Assembly (NCBI GenBank): GCA_022316685.1
Contig: JAKJHU010000024.1
Location: 4,844,501-4,908,500 of the forward strand
Length of the DNA: 64,000 bases
DNA from: Progne subis subis
Lineage: Eukaryota; Chordata; Aves; Passeriformes; Hirundinidae
Direction: 5' to 3'
Shown here: piece by piece, positions 15,001 through 28,800 of the stretch
Layout: every line of letters begins with the position of its first letter
Position numbering within the stretch: the stretch's first letter is position 1
The notes under the pieces: generated by a model
The model's database searches: none
Seen by the model: the letters and a program-made list of their open reading frames with translations, nothing else
What the model was told of the DNA's origin: nothing
Program-made: the position numbers and the translations under genes

Positions 15001-18000
15001 GTGGCCCTGGAAAGAGCCAACCCACAGCTGAGAGCAGCTACCCACTGACTCAACTGTGAACAAATCATTAAGCTGCTCTTACTGGTTTTTCCCTGAACTT
15101 ACTTCAAGGCACTGCTAATTTTTTTGTCTTTGGTTTAGAAAACAAGAACTCCCTACATGGGGAACTTTTTCTTCACAGAAATTAGTCTCCACATAGAAAT
15201 TCCAAAGAACTTTCTTAAAGCAATTCACAAAGAACTCCTCCATACAAAATGCTTACTTCTCCTTATGTGAACAATCCAAACAAGTCTAATATCCTCTGTG
15301 AGAAAGACAGAAGAAATCTGCATAGTTTTTCTCCTCTGCAAATTATGCAAGCACCAACATAATCCCCCTTCACCAGGTTAGGTTGAAGCCATATCAAAAG
15401 CCAGAATACTTCTCTTCAAAACGTGCAGCACACATTCTGTACACTGTGCCCAATTGCAGAAACACAGGAAAACAAAGGGGCATTTTCTAGTGTCACAGCT
15501 GACTTAACTATGATTCAAAGAGCTCACTGAGGTCAAAGAGAGGAAAAGAGCTGGCATAAATCTCAATGTAATTCCACTGAGTTATGTGCGAACACAACTC
15601 TTCAAGCAGATTGCCTGCCACAACATTGCCTCTCAAGCATCTCTTGGAGTACACTAAATTCCCTGCTTATAAAATTACCACAAACTACCAGCTGAGATGG
15701 TTTAGACCCATATCTGCTACCACCATGTAGCAGTACTCCACATCCCACTATGAGTGACTCAGAGTGCAGGTGTCTCTAGGCTGGCTGCTGCTATACAGCC
15801 AGAGTGACCCAGGCAGGAGAAATCCATTTGCAATTGTTTATAACCACAGTCATCACCACGGCACTGCAGCACTCCGATGTTCAGCTAGAGTCAGGCTGAA
15901 ACACTCTTCTTTATCCTGTGAGGTTGAAAAAAAGCAACCTTTCAGAAAAATAACAAAACAGGAGCCCATACCATGCTACTGCTAATGGAGCGGTGGAGTG
16001 GCTGAAAGGGGTCACAGAAAGGCTCTCCAGATCAAAAAACCAGAATGATACTTCTAAGACAGCCAGGAACAAATCAAAACAAGACAGGCAGACTTCTGGC
16101 AGCAATGAAGCTGCTGGGCAATATTAGAGGGCATAAATAGAACCCCCTCCCAGATGAGAACCACAATACACAGGTCAGCGAGGATAGGGACTCACAAACT
16201 GATGGGAAGACTTCAACTACTACTCCACTTCTCAGACAAAAGAGCCAGAGGCGGTCTAAAACCTAGGAAACCTAGGTTTGTGCATCCTGGGACAGGTTCT
16301 ACTGCACATTGGGGCTGGGGAGGAGCATTTCATAGCACTACACCCTTCCACAGTATGGAAACACACATCACAGCACCTTAAGCAGTACATTTCATAGCAT
16401 TCTAAGAGGATGCTTCATGTTGCACAACACATTAATAAACAGAAGAAATTATTTTGGGGGAACAGGTTATAACAGTGATTTGCAGACACATGAGAATCCA
16501 CAAAAAGAGAGAGGTATTTATGTGGTAGGAACAAAAGGCAGACACTTAACCCTTTCTGTTCAAACCATTTATTGCAGAACTGTATTTTACCATATTTCCC
16601 CAAGACATAAAATGGAATTTTAAGAAATAGTGTTGTATAACAGTGATGACATTGCAAGGCAGAGCTGCCCTGCCACTTGCTCTAGACTAGACCACTGTGC
16701 TTTTTCTGTACCTCAGGGGAGCTGGTCTGGCAAACTATTTTCTTTATCTTTTTGCCCTCTTTCTTAATTCTAAACAACCAATCCTCTGATTTCCTTAACA
16801 TACAAAAAAAAGTAATGAATTCTTCAAAATAGATACCTACACTGTTGTCAATCTCATTAATGCAAACTGAGCCCTTCTTACACTTCCCCTCACACTTAGC
16901 AAGCTTCCCCCCAGCCCTGCTGCCCTTTTCAGCTCCAAGCCCTCCTGAACAGCTACACACAAGCATATGAATGCATACCATATAAAGACACAAGGGATAA
17001 ATTTTCTTTCAAATACAAGCTGTAAGACAAGAGGCATTAAAAACCAAAATCTTTAGTCTCAATACTGGAAAAAGTCCAAAGAGACAGTAGCTCAAATAAA
17101 AGACTTTTTTTTCTTAATCTGTGCTGGAAATTGGAAAGAATAACCATCTGCTGCTTTCAGTTCTCTTGTGGACATTGTATTGAATGATGCAATGTTTTGC
17201 CTTTCAGAGCTTCAAAAACTGTGCGGGGATCTGCAGGGGAAGCTGAGAGAAGGAGTGGAAAAATGAGAGTGAAGATGCCCCTAATGTCTGAGGTCCAGAC
17301 AGCTCAGCAAGAGAGCTTGGATCTGCCAAGAGGGCAGTGAAGTGACACAGCAGGACCCACCAGAGCCACAGTGCCAACAGCCTGGCTGCTCAACAGCTCA
17401 CTGCAGAGAGCCCTCCTGTCAGCCAGGGCTCAGTGGAAAATAACAGCAAGAAGCTCAGGAACAAAAAGACCACTTGGCTTGAGAGCATGCTCCAGGCAGA
17501 GTGCCTCTGCTTCTCCAGAAGCAGCCTGCTGCAGCCCCTCAGTGCTAAAAGCAGCTGGCCCCAGCAAGCTCCTGCCAGCTCCTGGCACTGCCCAGAGCCC
17601 TCCAGTGCCTCGAGTTTCACATTGGTGCTCTCTGCCATGGCTGTCCCACATTCCTGCTGCAGGCCAAGCTGAAAGCAAGTGGCACAGTTGAAACCTTTTC
17701 CTGCACCTTTTTTTTTCCAAGCACTAGTATATTCCTGTGTTGAGTACCTTAATGTGAACTCCCCTACTATTATTTCTCCCCTACCTTATTTCCAGCTTCC
17801 ATCATTTTAACTGCTGTTGATTTGACTCAAACATTTGCACCCCAAAACAGTCACAAAAGTTGTAATAACTCCATTCAGTACAGCTAATAAACAAATACTA
17901 ATAACTTTAGATCAGTACATATACATATGTATGTATTCGTATTTAAGAAAAGGTGCCAATGTTTCATTCAAGTTGCAAAATGGCCAGACCTACCAAAACT

Positions 18001-18683
18001 GTCTGAAGTTATCAAGCACAAAGAAACCCCATGTAAACTCATTAAATAATATTTGCAAGTCATTTCACAGCATTATCCTTTATACTTAATAAACTAGTTC
18101 CAATATTCTGTGCAAACACTGAAAAAAAATGCTCAAATTGATATTTATTAAAATTCACTTTAAAACACTACTAAGCAAATAAGTTTTTTACTTAAAGACT
18201 TCATTAATTTTGTAAAAAATACGCATTAAGAACTCATCAGACTACATCCCCTTTATCTTTTCAATTTTAGCAATATTTTATTACAACATAAATAGAGTGT
18301 TAAAAGTTGAAGGCAAAATTCTAATAAACATACAAAAGCTTTTCATAAAGAAACGGTTGTAGAAAACAACTCACATACCAAACACAAAAATACAACCTTA
18401 ATCTGTAACAAAACCAATTAAGTTTCATAAAAATACTCAAAAAATAACACTCCAAAATGCTTTCATGAAACACTCCAGTTTACATCAGCTTCATAAAGCC
18501 CTAAAACATACATACCAAAGCCATAACTCCAGAAGTCACTAAAATCAGCTCCAGTACTCACAGCAAGTCTCCTCAGTAATTTTGACAAGGCTGTCTCAAC
18601 ATCTTCTTACAGCATCCTCAGTGCTCCAGCCCTTAATTCTTCTCACAAGCCAAAACCATCCTTCCCCCAAGCCCCTCACACAC
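1..18683. other. Intergenic AT-rich DNA, left flank
   Basis: I see no gene, RNA gene or recognisable transposon. The sequence is mostly AT-rich with short low-complexity runs. Open frames are short and carry no family signature. Two patches are visibly richer in GC (about 11457-11790 and 17220-17690) and may be very old repeats, but I cannot name them. A 17-bp interrupted palindrome lies at 11266-11282 (GTGACAAG, C, CTTGTCAC). Confidence 0.6.
2980..3006. repeat. Perfect 12-bp inverted repeat with 3-nt loop
   Basis: GTAGAGCTTTAT (2980-2991), TCC, then ATAAAGCTCTAC (2995-3006). The arms are exactly complementary. Nothing around it suggests a gene. Confidence 0.9.
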
Positions 18684-18685
18684 CA

Positions 18686-18713
18686 TCATCATTACTATTA
18701 TTATTATTATTAG
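18686..18713 (+). repeat. (ATT)n microsatellite
   Basis: A run of ATC/ATT trinucleotides becomes pure ATT over about 28 bp. Confidence 0.85.
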
Positions 18714-18856
18714 TCTGCAGCTGCTTATATACTCACCCAATTTATTTGTGTGATTGATGTCAGCAGCGAGCAATTAAGACTAATAATGATCAGGTGATCA
18801 GAGTCTCCCAGAACAACAAGAGCCATGACCAACACTCTCACTCAAGGCACCTGGGG

Positions 18857-18881
18857 AAAACAAACAAACAAACAAACAAAC
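18857..18881 (+). repeat. (CAAA)n microsatellite
   Basis: About six consecutive CAAA units occur shortly before the LTR region. Confidence 0.9.
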
Positions 18882-19319
18882 CACCAAGACCATGTTGGAC
18901 CACAGCAACACTAGCCTTTCTTCATGAAGAACCCAGCTTTTGATCAAAGAGGACCTTACTTTTACTACTGAGAAGCTGGAGCTTCACTGACTCTCACAGG
19001 GCAACAGGGACTAGCTCACTAAACCCCAAAGAGCTGCCAACGTTTCCCAGCCAGAACCTGCATGAAGCAGCAGGGCTCCCACAGGACACTGACCCCACGG
19101 TGGGCTGGGCAGGTCCACGTGCCCCAGAGTGCCCTGTCACACACCTTGGATCAGATGTCTGTGGTGGGCACGGGCAGTGGGAATGGCCACTGTGAGTGGA
19201 GGCTGGGGCTGATTCCATCTGGCTCCACAACAGCCCCACAGCTGGGCACTGCTGAGCCCTCAGGGAAACCTGGTGGTGCCTCTGGAAAAAAACAAAACCA
19301 AACCAACGTTTAAGAAAGG

Positions 19320-19823
19320 GCAAAACTCTGCCAGGCAGCAAGAAAAAAATGTAAGAAAAAGCCCTGCAACCACCAAGGTCAGAGAAGGAGGGAAAGACAA
19401 GAAGGTCGTCCAGGCATCTGAAGGGCACAGAGCCCAGTGAGGAGCCCACACTGGAGCAGGTGGAGATTCCCTGAAGGAAACCCCAGCATGAAGAGAGTCC
19501 ATGCACGAGCAGGGAGAAGAGTGAGGAGGAAGGAGCAGCAGTTAGCGGGTGTTATGAAGTGACCACAACCCCTTTCCCCTCTACATTGCCCACTGTGTTA
19601 TTTCATTTCCCGTTTGTGACCATCCAAATCTAATTTAAATGGCAACAAATTAATTTTCCCTTAACTGGATCTGTTTTTGCTGTAATTGTAGTTGATAAAT
19701 GATCTGATTTTTGTCTCAACCTCCAAGATTTTAATTTTTCCCTCTCACCCTGCCCTGTTGACAAGGAGAGTGAGGGGGCAGCTAGGTGGGCATTTGCCTG
19801 TAGTACACAGTCAACCCACCACA
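19320..19823 (+). mobile_element. Degenerate avian endogenous-retrovirus-type LTR (left edge uncertain)
   Basis: Blocks in order match, from memory, a common avian ERV LTR. They are a GC-rich segment with GTGAGGAGGAAGGAGCAGCA (19521-19540), TGACCACAACCCCTTTCCCC (about 19560), an AT-rich stretch with an AATTAATTTTCCC..TCTGTTTTTGC..GTAATTG pattern (19650-19690), and a terminal GTCAACCCACCACA ending near 19823. The copy is old and broken, without recognisable gag, pol or env next to it, so it is probably a solo LTR. The left boundary could lie as far back as 19000. Family assignment needs a repeat-library search. Confidence 0.55.
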
Positions 19824-22800
19824 CATCTCCCACGATCTTGATGGCCTGACCTTGCACAGCCACCACCAGTTTGCAGTAGTTCTGCAGAGCTGAACATTGG
19901 CTGAAAACCCCTCTAATGCTACGTGATGCTTATTTCATGGATCCAGGTGCAACACCAGGGTGAGGAGGATGGGTGGATTACAGTTTCTCCTCCCCACCAG
20001 TACCTCCTCCGGGGGCTGTAGGGCAGCTAGCAGGGTTGCTGCAAAAATAGTTGTGTGGTGCTCACAAAGGGATGGCCTTACATAATCCTGGCCATCTCCC
20101 AGTGGAGTTTTGAGTACCCTTCCACAAGCCTCTGTACATGTCTGCATTTGCCTCAGCCAGTCTTGCATCGCATTGTTTCGTCATACAGAAAACAGGACCA
20201 GCCAGTCAATAAAAATCCCAGAGCTAGGGTTCAAGCACATGCAAATACAACAGCTTGCAGATGGTTTGGTGGTTTCTAGTGGATATGGGGAGGAATAACA
20301 TAATCCACAAACATCAGAAGGGTATGACACCAATTAGGAATACCAAACACTTAATACAGGAAGCCTTATAGTCTAAAAAGAAATACTGACTGTAGTATGG
20401 CTGGGGTTTGTTTGTTGTTTCTGTCCACATGCATTGTCATCTGTCTCCACATGCCACAGGAATTCAGCACGAAACAGACTGCCAAGTTCCAGCAACTCTG
20501 GAAACCCACACTTCCGTTCCCTCATGCATAGACAATGCAGAGAGCTGCACCCAGGATGCTGAGCCAAATTCAAGTGTGGCAGGGAGGCAACTGTTTGAAA
20601 TTACTTCTCCAATTTAAATGTTATTTAAGCTATCAAAACAAGGATTCTTAGGAAGTTAAAAATTTAATTCAAAAATGTATCCATAGCTCTAACTTCCAAC
20701 GTATCTAGAATTCAAAGTGGACATAAAGAAATACTCAATTATACATATGTCATTCCTCACAAATACCTGTGTAATCCAGCCTAAAAAAGCTTTTAAGAAA
20801 GAAGTTACACCACCTCTAGGTGATAAATTTCCTCTGTGCTTAGAAAGAAATGGTACTCTGGATAGAAGTCTGAGTCAATTAAAAAATTATAAAATAAGAC
20901 AAACAGTGAAAATTCATACTCGTTATACAAGAAAATGATAATGGAGTGATCACTACACAGGGGGAATCATCCTGACACAAAAATGCTTTACTTCTTAGTT
21001 CAACTATTGATATTCTGCACACTGACCCTTTCCTAAACTTTAACCTTGCCTTGAAAGTACTAGTAGCTCTTATTCAACCCCGTTATCTCCATCTCAGCCA
21101 TGGGCAAAGACAGTTTGCTTCACTTGATGTCATTCTCATTTATCTTGGCATTCCCGTCAGACCTCAGAAAGGCTCATGGGGCAGCCCCTGGCAAATTTCT
21201 CAATCTTTCCTCTTCCTTATGCCAGCATTTTAAAGGTTCCCTTTGATCTTAGCTGCATGTCTAGGATGAATAAACCTCACCAGACCAGCAGAGGCTACAA
21301 AAACAAATCACAATTTTTATCATTGCTTCAGTGTCCTCAAGGACCCTTGGCATTTTGTGGAGTCTATCTTCTCACAAGTACTCTTTCAGCTCCAGCTAGT
21401 TTATATTTCCAGCCCTGTTCAGTATAACCCTGAATTCTGGCAGAAAGTCACATAAACATAATTATACTTGTTAAAAAGGAATATATATTTATGCACACAC
21501 AACTTGTTTTAATTCTTTAGTTATAAATAACGTCTTGTCTACCCTGCCTAAAGTAATACACCTTTCAACATCTTTAAAACAAGCCAAATTACAGTCCTGA
21601 TCCAAATACCCTCTTTTTTTAATAGCCAAATTGTATCTCTGTTGTGAATGCATTGCTTAGGAGCAAAATTATCTTCAATTTAGCTTGCACTATACTTAAG
21701 AAGTCATGCAGTGGTGTTTTTGCCTTACGTTTCTCTAGATCTTGAAGCAAAATTAGATGGATAAAAGCATATTTCAGCTTCTAGTGATCTGATTTATATT
21801 TGGATACATTATTATTTTTAGCTATACAGACACATAAGTATTCTGAAAATCAAATTAGAAACAGATACTAGGGTTAGGAGAAACTAGAAGAAACTTAGTG
21901 TGCCAATATGAGAAATAAAATACTCTAAATCCAACAAAGCTACCGAAGGAGCATAGGCATTAAAGCAATTGGATATGCAGAAATTGTTACTGCTAACATT
22001 TTAGTTTTAAAATGTAAAAAAATTTCTTCTGTCTTTGTCATCAATATTCTGCATCTGTCTTCCGCAATTTATATATGCTAAATGCTTCTTTGTGTTCCTA
22101 AACTGAAGAGAGCTTAAGAACATCTTTTCTGAGATCTTGATTTCAAATACATGTGGGATTATATGTAGATGAACTAACAAGCAGAAGAAGATATGAGGTC
22201 TGAAGATAGAAGTGTGAGCCCAGACAAGGTGAAGAGGGGAACTGGGGGTGGCAGCAGGGCCCATCCCACAGCACCTGATACAGAGAGCAGGGCAGCTCTG
22301 GAGATGGCAGCCAGCTTTAACCAGGATCTCCATCCATCAGGTGGGTTCAAGGTGATGGGGCAAGTCTGAGGCCAGGCTTGCTGGTCAATGTGTCAGACAC
22401 AATCTAGAGATTTCCAGACACACCCACAGTGACAGGACAGCTCTACCACCAAACCAGGAATCCCATGTGTGGGCCAGAGTCCATGGGCAAGGACAAGCTG
22501 TGCCTAAGGCAGAGAGCAGTTGGAAGCACTACTTAAACAGACATTGGCAGCTCAGGGTTGAGTTTAAATCCTGCTCCTGGGGTGGGAGGCCCCAGGAAGG
22601 CTGGTCAGGTTATCAGTGACCCAGGGCACTCGACAGAAACTTCCTTGAAATCAGTGGGATGGTGCCCTGTTGAAGTCACTGTTGGCAGAAGCGTGCCGCT
22701 CACCCTGAAGAACTACAGCTGGTGATGAACGAATTTTAAGGTGTTGTCAGTGCTCTATTCATCATGGTATCATTACAGAAAAAACAGAAATTTAATCTTT

Positions 22801-25800
22801 AGTGAACAAGGAGCAAATTAAGTTGCTATATCCCTCAGTCTGTCTATATCCTTTTTCCATGGCAACTAAGAAGCTCTATTAGTATTTAGGATTCCCATCC
22901 ACTCCCTCACCTACCACTACCACCCTTCCCCAGTGCTTGTGTGGAAAGAATTTTGCTCAAAGGACAGCACAGCTCCCAGTAAAAAGTAAAAATGAACGGA
23001 CTTGGCTCTTTATAACAGGACAAGTTTCCACTAAGCTCATTCTACACCACTACTCAATGTGTTTTACAAATTAGACAGAGATACAGAGATTGATTTTCTT
23101 ATCTACAAGACTTTTAGAATGCAGCCTAGATCGTGCTCATGTATAAACTGGAAAAAAAGGAAAAAAACTCACGAGTCATATCAGCCCAAGAAGAATCAAT
23201 CTCTTCCAGGATCAGTGATGTCTCTATAAAGGCGATTGTTTTACAGCAACCAAAGAACCAATAAAATTCAGAGAAAGTTCCGACTGGCAGATGTGTCTAA
23301 TAAACACATATGTTCAGACGGCTGAGGTTGTTTATATGACCTTCCATCCAAACAATTTCTCCATTACTGTTTTATCTTTTACTTGTTTTATTTGAGTGTC
23401 AGCAGGGTTTATTTGCAACTGGTTGAAATTTAAAAAAAAAATTAAAATTCCAAATCAAAAAGACAAATGTAACACAGTCACTATTCAATCCATAGTGATT
23501 CCAGCAGCGTTTCTAGCAAAGCATGCATTTATAACAGTGACCTGAGCTAACTCACTGTGCCCAGAGGAGAAAGGTCACCTTTCTCATTGAGAGAGTCGCG
23601 TATTTTCTGTACCCTGCTGTTGGAGCCATTTGGAGAGACTGCAGATGGTGAGCTACCACAGCAAAGAAAAGAGGAATAATTCCAAAACCTAGTCCAAAAC
23701 TCTTTCAGCACAAAAAGCCTATCCTTAATCCCTTGCATAGTTTGGTTTAACTAGAGCATTACATGGTCTGACCTTTCAAATATCTTTTTAAATTAATTTT
23801 CTTCCCATTTCCAACACTTTTCACAGCACACAAACTCAGAGAGAGCAGTCTAACCTATACAAGAATTAGCATCACCCAACATTTTTAATCTGTGAAGTCT
23901 GGAACAATCAACTCAGAGTAACAGTTTGTTTTGCAGTGGTTTGGAAATGACACAGTATGCAGAAAGTTTCACAGCTCATCAGTTTTAGAACATTTTCTGA
24001 ACAAGTGATTGTAATTTAAGATCAATTTTAATCTAACTCATGCATGTTTTCTAATGAAGTCAAATAGTGACATAATAATTTAAAAGATATTATTAATTCC
24101 CAGTTAGGAAACCAGTAGCAAATTTTAAAACTCTAACACATTTCCAACAGTTGTTTCATTAGTGCTTTTGGATTAACACCAAAGGCAGAATTTTATTTAT
24201 CTTCAAACACTATCTTGTCTGAAAGTGATGTGTCACAAATGGAAGAATCTAAATTTTAGTTGGATGTTTAAATCAGTTTGTTTTCTGCAAATTTATAGAA
24301 TTTGGAGAATACATTTGGAAGTTATGCGTAGCACTTTTTAATAGACTATTTATTAGCAACACACTTCTGAGTGAAACTGGCATTTATTCCTGTTTCAATT
24401 TCACACTTCTTATTGGCCACACTTCTTGTATTTTAGCCTGTCCATAGTCATATCTTGAGTTAGCACAATGCAACCAAATTGTCCTTATGCAAATTTCAGT
24501 GCAATGTTGTCCTAGTTTTAACACTTTTGTAGGGCAGATATAACAAATGACTCGGGGATATTCTGAGTAGTAGTAAACAGAAGATAACTGCTAGTGCATG
24601 AACAAAGGCATTATTTCCCTGTTGCCCTTTAACTTAATTCAAAAATTAAAATTGGATAATTACTATATGACTCTTTTGTCAATGTTATGAGACATGGTGT
24701 TAAGTCAATAGCAGGTATTTCTCAAAAACCATGCTAAGACAATTTTTTTCTTGTCAGTTTATGTTCAAAACAACTATATGTTTGAGTTCTCTGCTCTGGA
24801 GTTTGTGAATGTCTATGGAAGTCAACAGTGCTTGTTTCCACGGGTAAATGGGGCACAAAGCCCATACCTCTGTCCTTTACAGCATTCCCTGCGAAGTACT
24901 TATCCCCTTTAACATCCGTGTGTGAAAAGATGTTACGGCTTTGTTATAACCGGCTTCGTGAACAATCAGACCTGTGATATGTCTTAGTCAGCCACATCTT
25001 TTGAAGGGATTAAAATCAGCCTGCAGCAGCAGTCACAATATTTAGCTGCCAAATGCTGAGTAACATCAAGAGAAAGCCTCTGAGATCTTGAAAAATGAAG
25101 TAGTGATACTTGTGAGATGGTGGGGTTTGAGTTGCTGTGAGACTTGTCTGGCCTTAAATTAGGAGCTGATACAACTTTCAAAAAGGAGTTATGGTCATAT
25201 TCTCTTTCTATTCCCCAAGGCAAGGGTTCTGTTGGAACATTTAACTTGCGTGTTGGAGCAGAGGAGCAAAGATTGTCAGAGCTCTGTGTCTGACCTTCTA
25301 GCATGTCAAGTTGAAGAACATATGTAAGAAAATAGGAAAAAAACTAAAAAGCAACTGTTAAATTATGTAAGTTTAAAAAAAAAAAAATCTGATGGGCCTG
25401 GATAAAAATGGCAGTCTTTGCCCCTTAGGCTTTTGCCTCCAGACTAACCTAATGGAGCTAAGGAAGAAAAGTCACAGGGAAGAGATGTGCTAATAGGCAT
25501 GGCCCTACAAGAGTTATGATCAAATAAATCCAATGTGCAATTTCCCTGGTTTCAAGTTACCATACAAATCCCAAGTGTGAAGGATTTCCCTGGGATATTA
25601 ACTTGGGCTCACAAACTTTTCAAGAGACTGAAGGATCCGTTGCAATGGATTGTTACTTCAGCCCTCTGGGATTAACTAGCTATACGTAATTCTTCCTTTC
25701 AAACATATCCTTACAAACTGGGCATTCCTTCTGCTATTTGGCTCTTTGTTGCTGCCAGAGCCATAAAAAGCAAGAGTTGGCTACATGGAAGAGAAGAGCA

Positions 25801-28800
25801 GCTTTGGTACATCAATTTTTTCTTTTGGTTGCTGTGTTAATATGTAAGCATAACAGATAAGATTTTGACAAGCAATCTCATGGAAAGAGAAGCTTAAAAT
25901 TCAATTGTAGTTAAAGTCTAGTTTGCATTCAAAATCCCTGAAATTTACATCAGTCTTAATACTTGGAAAAGCACCTGATGAAGAAACTATGACATGTGTC
26001 TATTCTCATCAAAACTCAGAGATAAGGCAGGGAGAAGAAAGACTGCTACAAAACTCCACGGAGTAAAAGAGCATCTAAAACTACATACAAGTCTTTTGTT
26101 CTTTAAGTAGCTAGTACTAACCCAAAATTATTCTGAGTCCTAGGAATAACCCAGATTGGCAGTGTGATGTAGTCAGAAAGAGACCAGTCCATCAAGCAAG
26201 AAAGAAAGCAGAGGTTTGCACAACCACTGAAACTTTCACTTTGTGGCAAATTCTTCCTATGTTTAAAGAATCTGTTTATCTTCATCACGGCACACATTGC
26301 AGGCCTTTACATTGGACACAAGGCCCCCATCACTCATTCTTGCTGTTGTTGCTATTCTGTTTCAAAAGGCTCATACAAACGAATACAGAGAGTTTTTCTC
26401 AGGCTTACAGTGCAGCCAAGGCTTGCTTGAATCTGTGTTGTATCACAGCAGGCTCCGAGGGACCACTCAACCACTGACAGGCTGAATGAGTGGCATACAG
26501 ACTTCTCCATGCCCTTCCTCATCTCTGATCATGAGCTGAGCTGCAAACTCCATAGGTTTACCCAGAACATGGCAGTGACTTGGACAAGCTGGCTCAAATC
26601 CTAAGAGGCCAGTGCAGATCTGACTGCATCATTATTAATTTATAAAGTAATAGAGAATATGTCAAAAGTGTTGGTGGGTGCTGAAGCAGGGTCTCCATGT
26701 CCTGCTGTTACTGGTTACACTCCCCATGGCAGTGAAACTCTTAAAAGAATTAGCAGCATTTGCCCTGTCCCCACTGGCCTGCTGAGTATTTGTGTCATGC
26801 ACTAGGCATTAGCAGGGAATATTTTTAAAAGGAGAGTTAGATTACTTACATATTAAACAACTCACATTTTCTCTAGCTGCTAGCAATCTTGATTAGGAAA
26901 AATAGGTGACCCTCTTACTCCTTGCATAATTAAAGAATCATGCTGTTCTTCCTGTGGTTTTTCTTGTTTATGATTTTCCATGGCAATCCATTAAGTGGTA
27001 CAGTATTAACAGGGACCTAAAACACCAAATTTAATCAACATTAGTTCTCACTAGATCAACATTTATGCTCAGCACACTGTACCTTAAATAATGGCTTTAC
27101 TGAATTATCTGACCTTTCCCCCCCAAGTCTGCACCTCTTAATGGCAACTTTCCTTCTTTTGGTATAAAATATTGGCAAGGTGAAACCCTGCCTTATCACC
27201 TGCAAATTTCCTCAAATGGCTCACAGAACTGGCTTATCTATTTGTACAAACCATGACTGCCAATGTGTTTGGATTATCTATATATTTGGTATTCATGAGA
27301 TTTACAGTTCTAACTTGTAGCCAAGAAAATTGCTTTGATTTTTTGTAAGTCTCAGAGCAGAAGGCAAATAAAAAATATATGTTTACTACCACACACAGTT
27401 CTTTAAACTCCTGCTACATTTCCCTTGACAATTCCTTTTCCATCAATCTTCCTCCCCCTGGATATCTCCCTGACATTTTCTGCCATGGCAGCAAAGGACA
27501 TCTTCTGGTTGACATAACTTAAAATTACACTAAAGGACATTTTTTCTTCTCTTATACTGAAAAGCAATCAGATTTTGTTCCTGGGTCCGAGAGAAACAAA
27601 TAACATGAATAAATCATCTTCATATTCAACACATCATTATTTTGTGGCACAATAAGTAGGTGTGTCTAACCGAAATACCTCCAAGTGCCCATCCCATTCT
27701 GCAGCAATTAGAGCATATATATAAGGTCTGTAACATTACTGGTTTGCTCCTGGAGTTTGAGCATAACTGAAGTCTTTGGAAAGAATTCCAGTCCTACCAA
27801 GGGATCTGACCAGTCTTCAAGAGTGTAAACAACCACTGACATCCTCAGCATGTATAAATGCTCTTTGTCTCCTCTGAAAATTGTCTGAGGGACAGAGATA
27901 AAAAGCAGACTGCAATCTCACTGGCTGGTGCTGTACTTACTGCATCTGAGATCTGTGTCATGGTCTGTCCTTATCAGCTCTCTGCATCCCATGGGGACGC
28001 TTCTCTCCAGGCATTTCATCAGGAAAATAGCAAAATTTCATTGGAGGTTTTGAAAGTTTTCTTTCTTACACTACAAATAAGTGTCTCTCATCTCATTTCC
28101 AGATAGTTTGGGTTTGGCTGGACAAAGGTTTTTCAAACATAAAGACTACCACAGGAGCTGTAACACTATTTTTCTTCCTCAAAACCCCTGCATAGACAGT
28201 TTCATCTATGGGAAAATTCATTTACTTCGATTAAGAATATTGAAATCCCCCTTCTTTTTCCGCCTCCTTCATTTTCTGTCTTCCTACCATATTTTCAATA
28301 CCTGACTTGAATTTCAGTAGGAGGCTGGCATGACTCTGGGACTCCCTAAGGAACAAGGGCGTATTTCAACCCTGGCCCATCACTGTTCTGGAATACTAAT
28401 GTATTTTGCTGCATGTATTGCAGTCAATTTGATAATTATATCCACATTATGAGGTGAAAAATGCAGGACATAACGCAGAGTACAGCTGGTACATTTGCAC
28501 TTAAGAAAATACCATTTATACTAGAGTCAAACTCACACCCTGCTGGAATTTTAGCAGCTTTTCCTTCATGAAAAGATTTTTAATAGCATTTTTCTATTGG
28601 TTAATTTTGTCTCTCTGTGACACGAGTAAAGAAATCATGTTTTAATAAATGAGAGTGCTGGTTTAAAAGACAGTAGGGGAAAGCCCTTGTCTTGATTTAG
28701 TTTAGAATTTGGAAAGGCTTCAACAAATACAGTACAGCAAATGCTGAAGCAAAATTGATTAAAGAGGAAGTCTTTTCTCCACAGAACACAGAATGACATT

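Noticed and set aside
17371..17720. Four overlapping frames of 79-106 codons in a GC-richer patch
   Set aside because: Open in several frames at once, which points to base composition. It may be an unidentified old repeat.
18994..19506. 170-codon minus-strand frame
   Set aside because: It partly overlaps the LTR remnant on the opposite strand and has no recognisable domain. Likely incidental.
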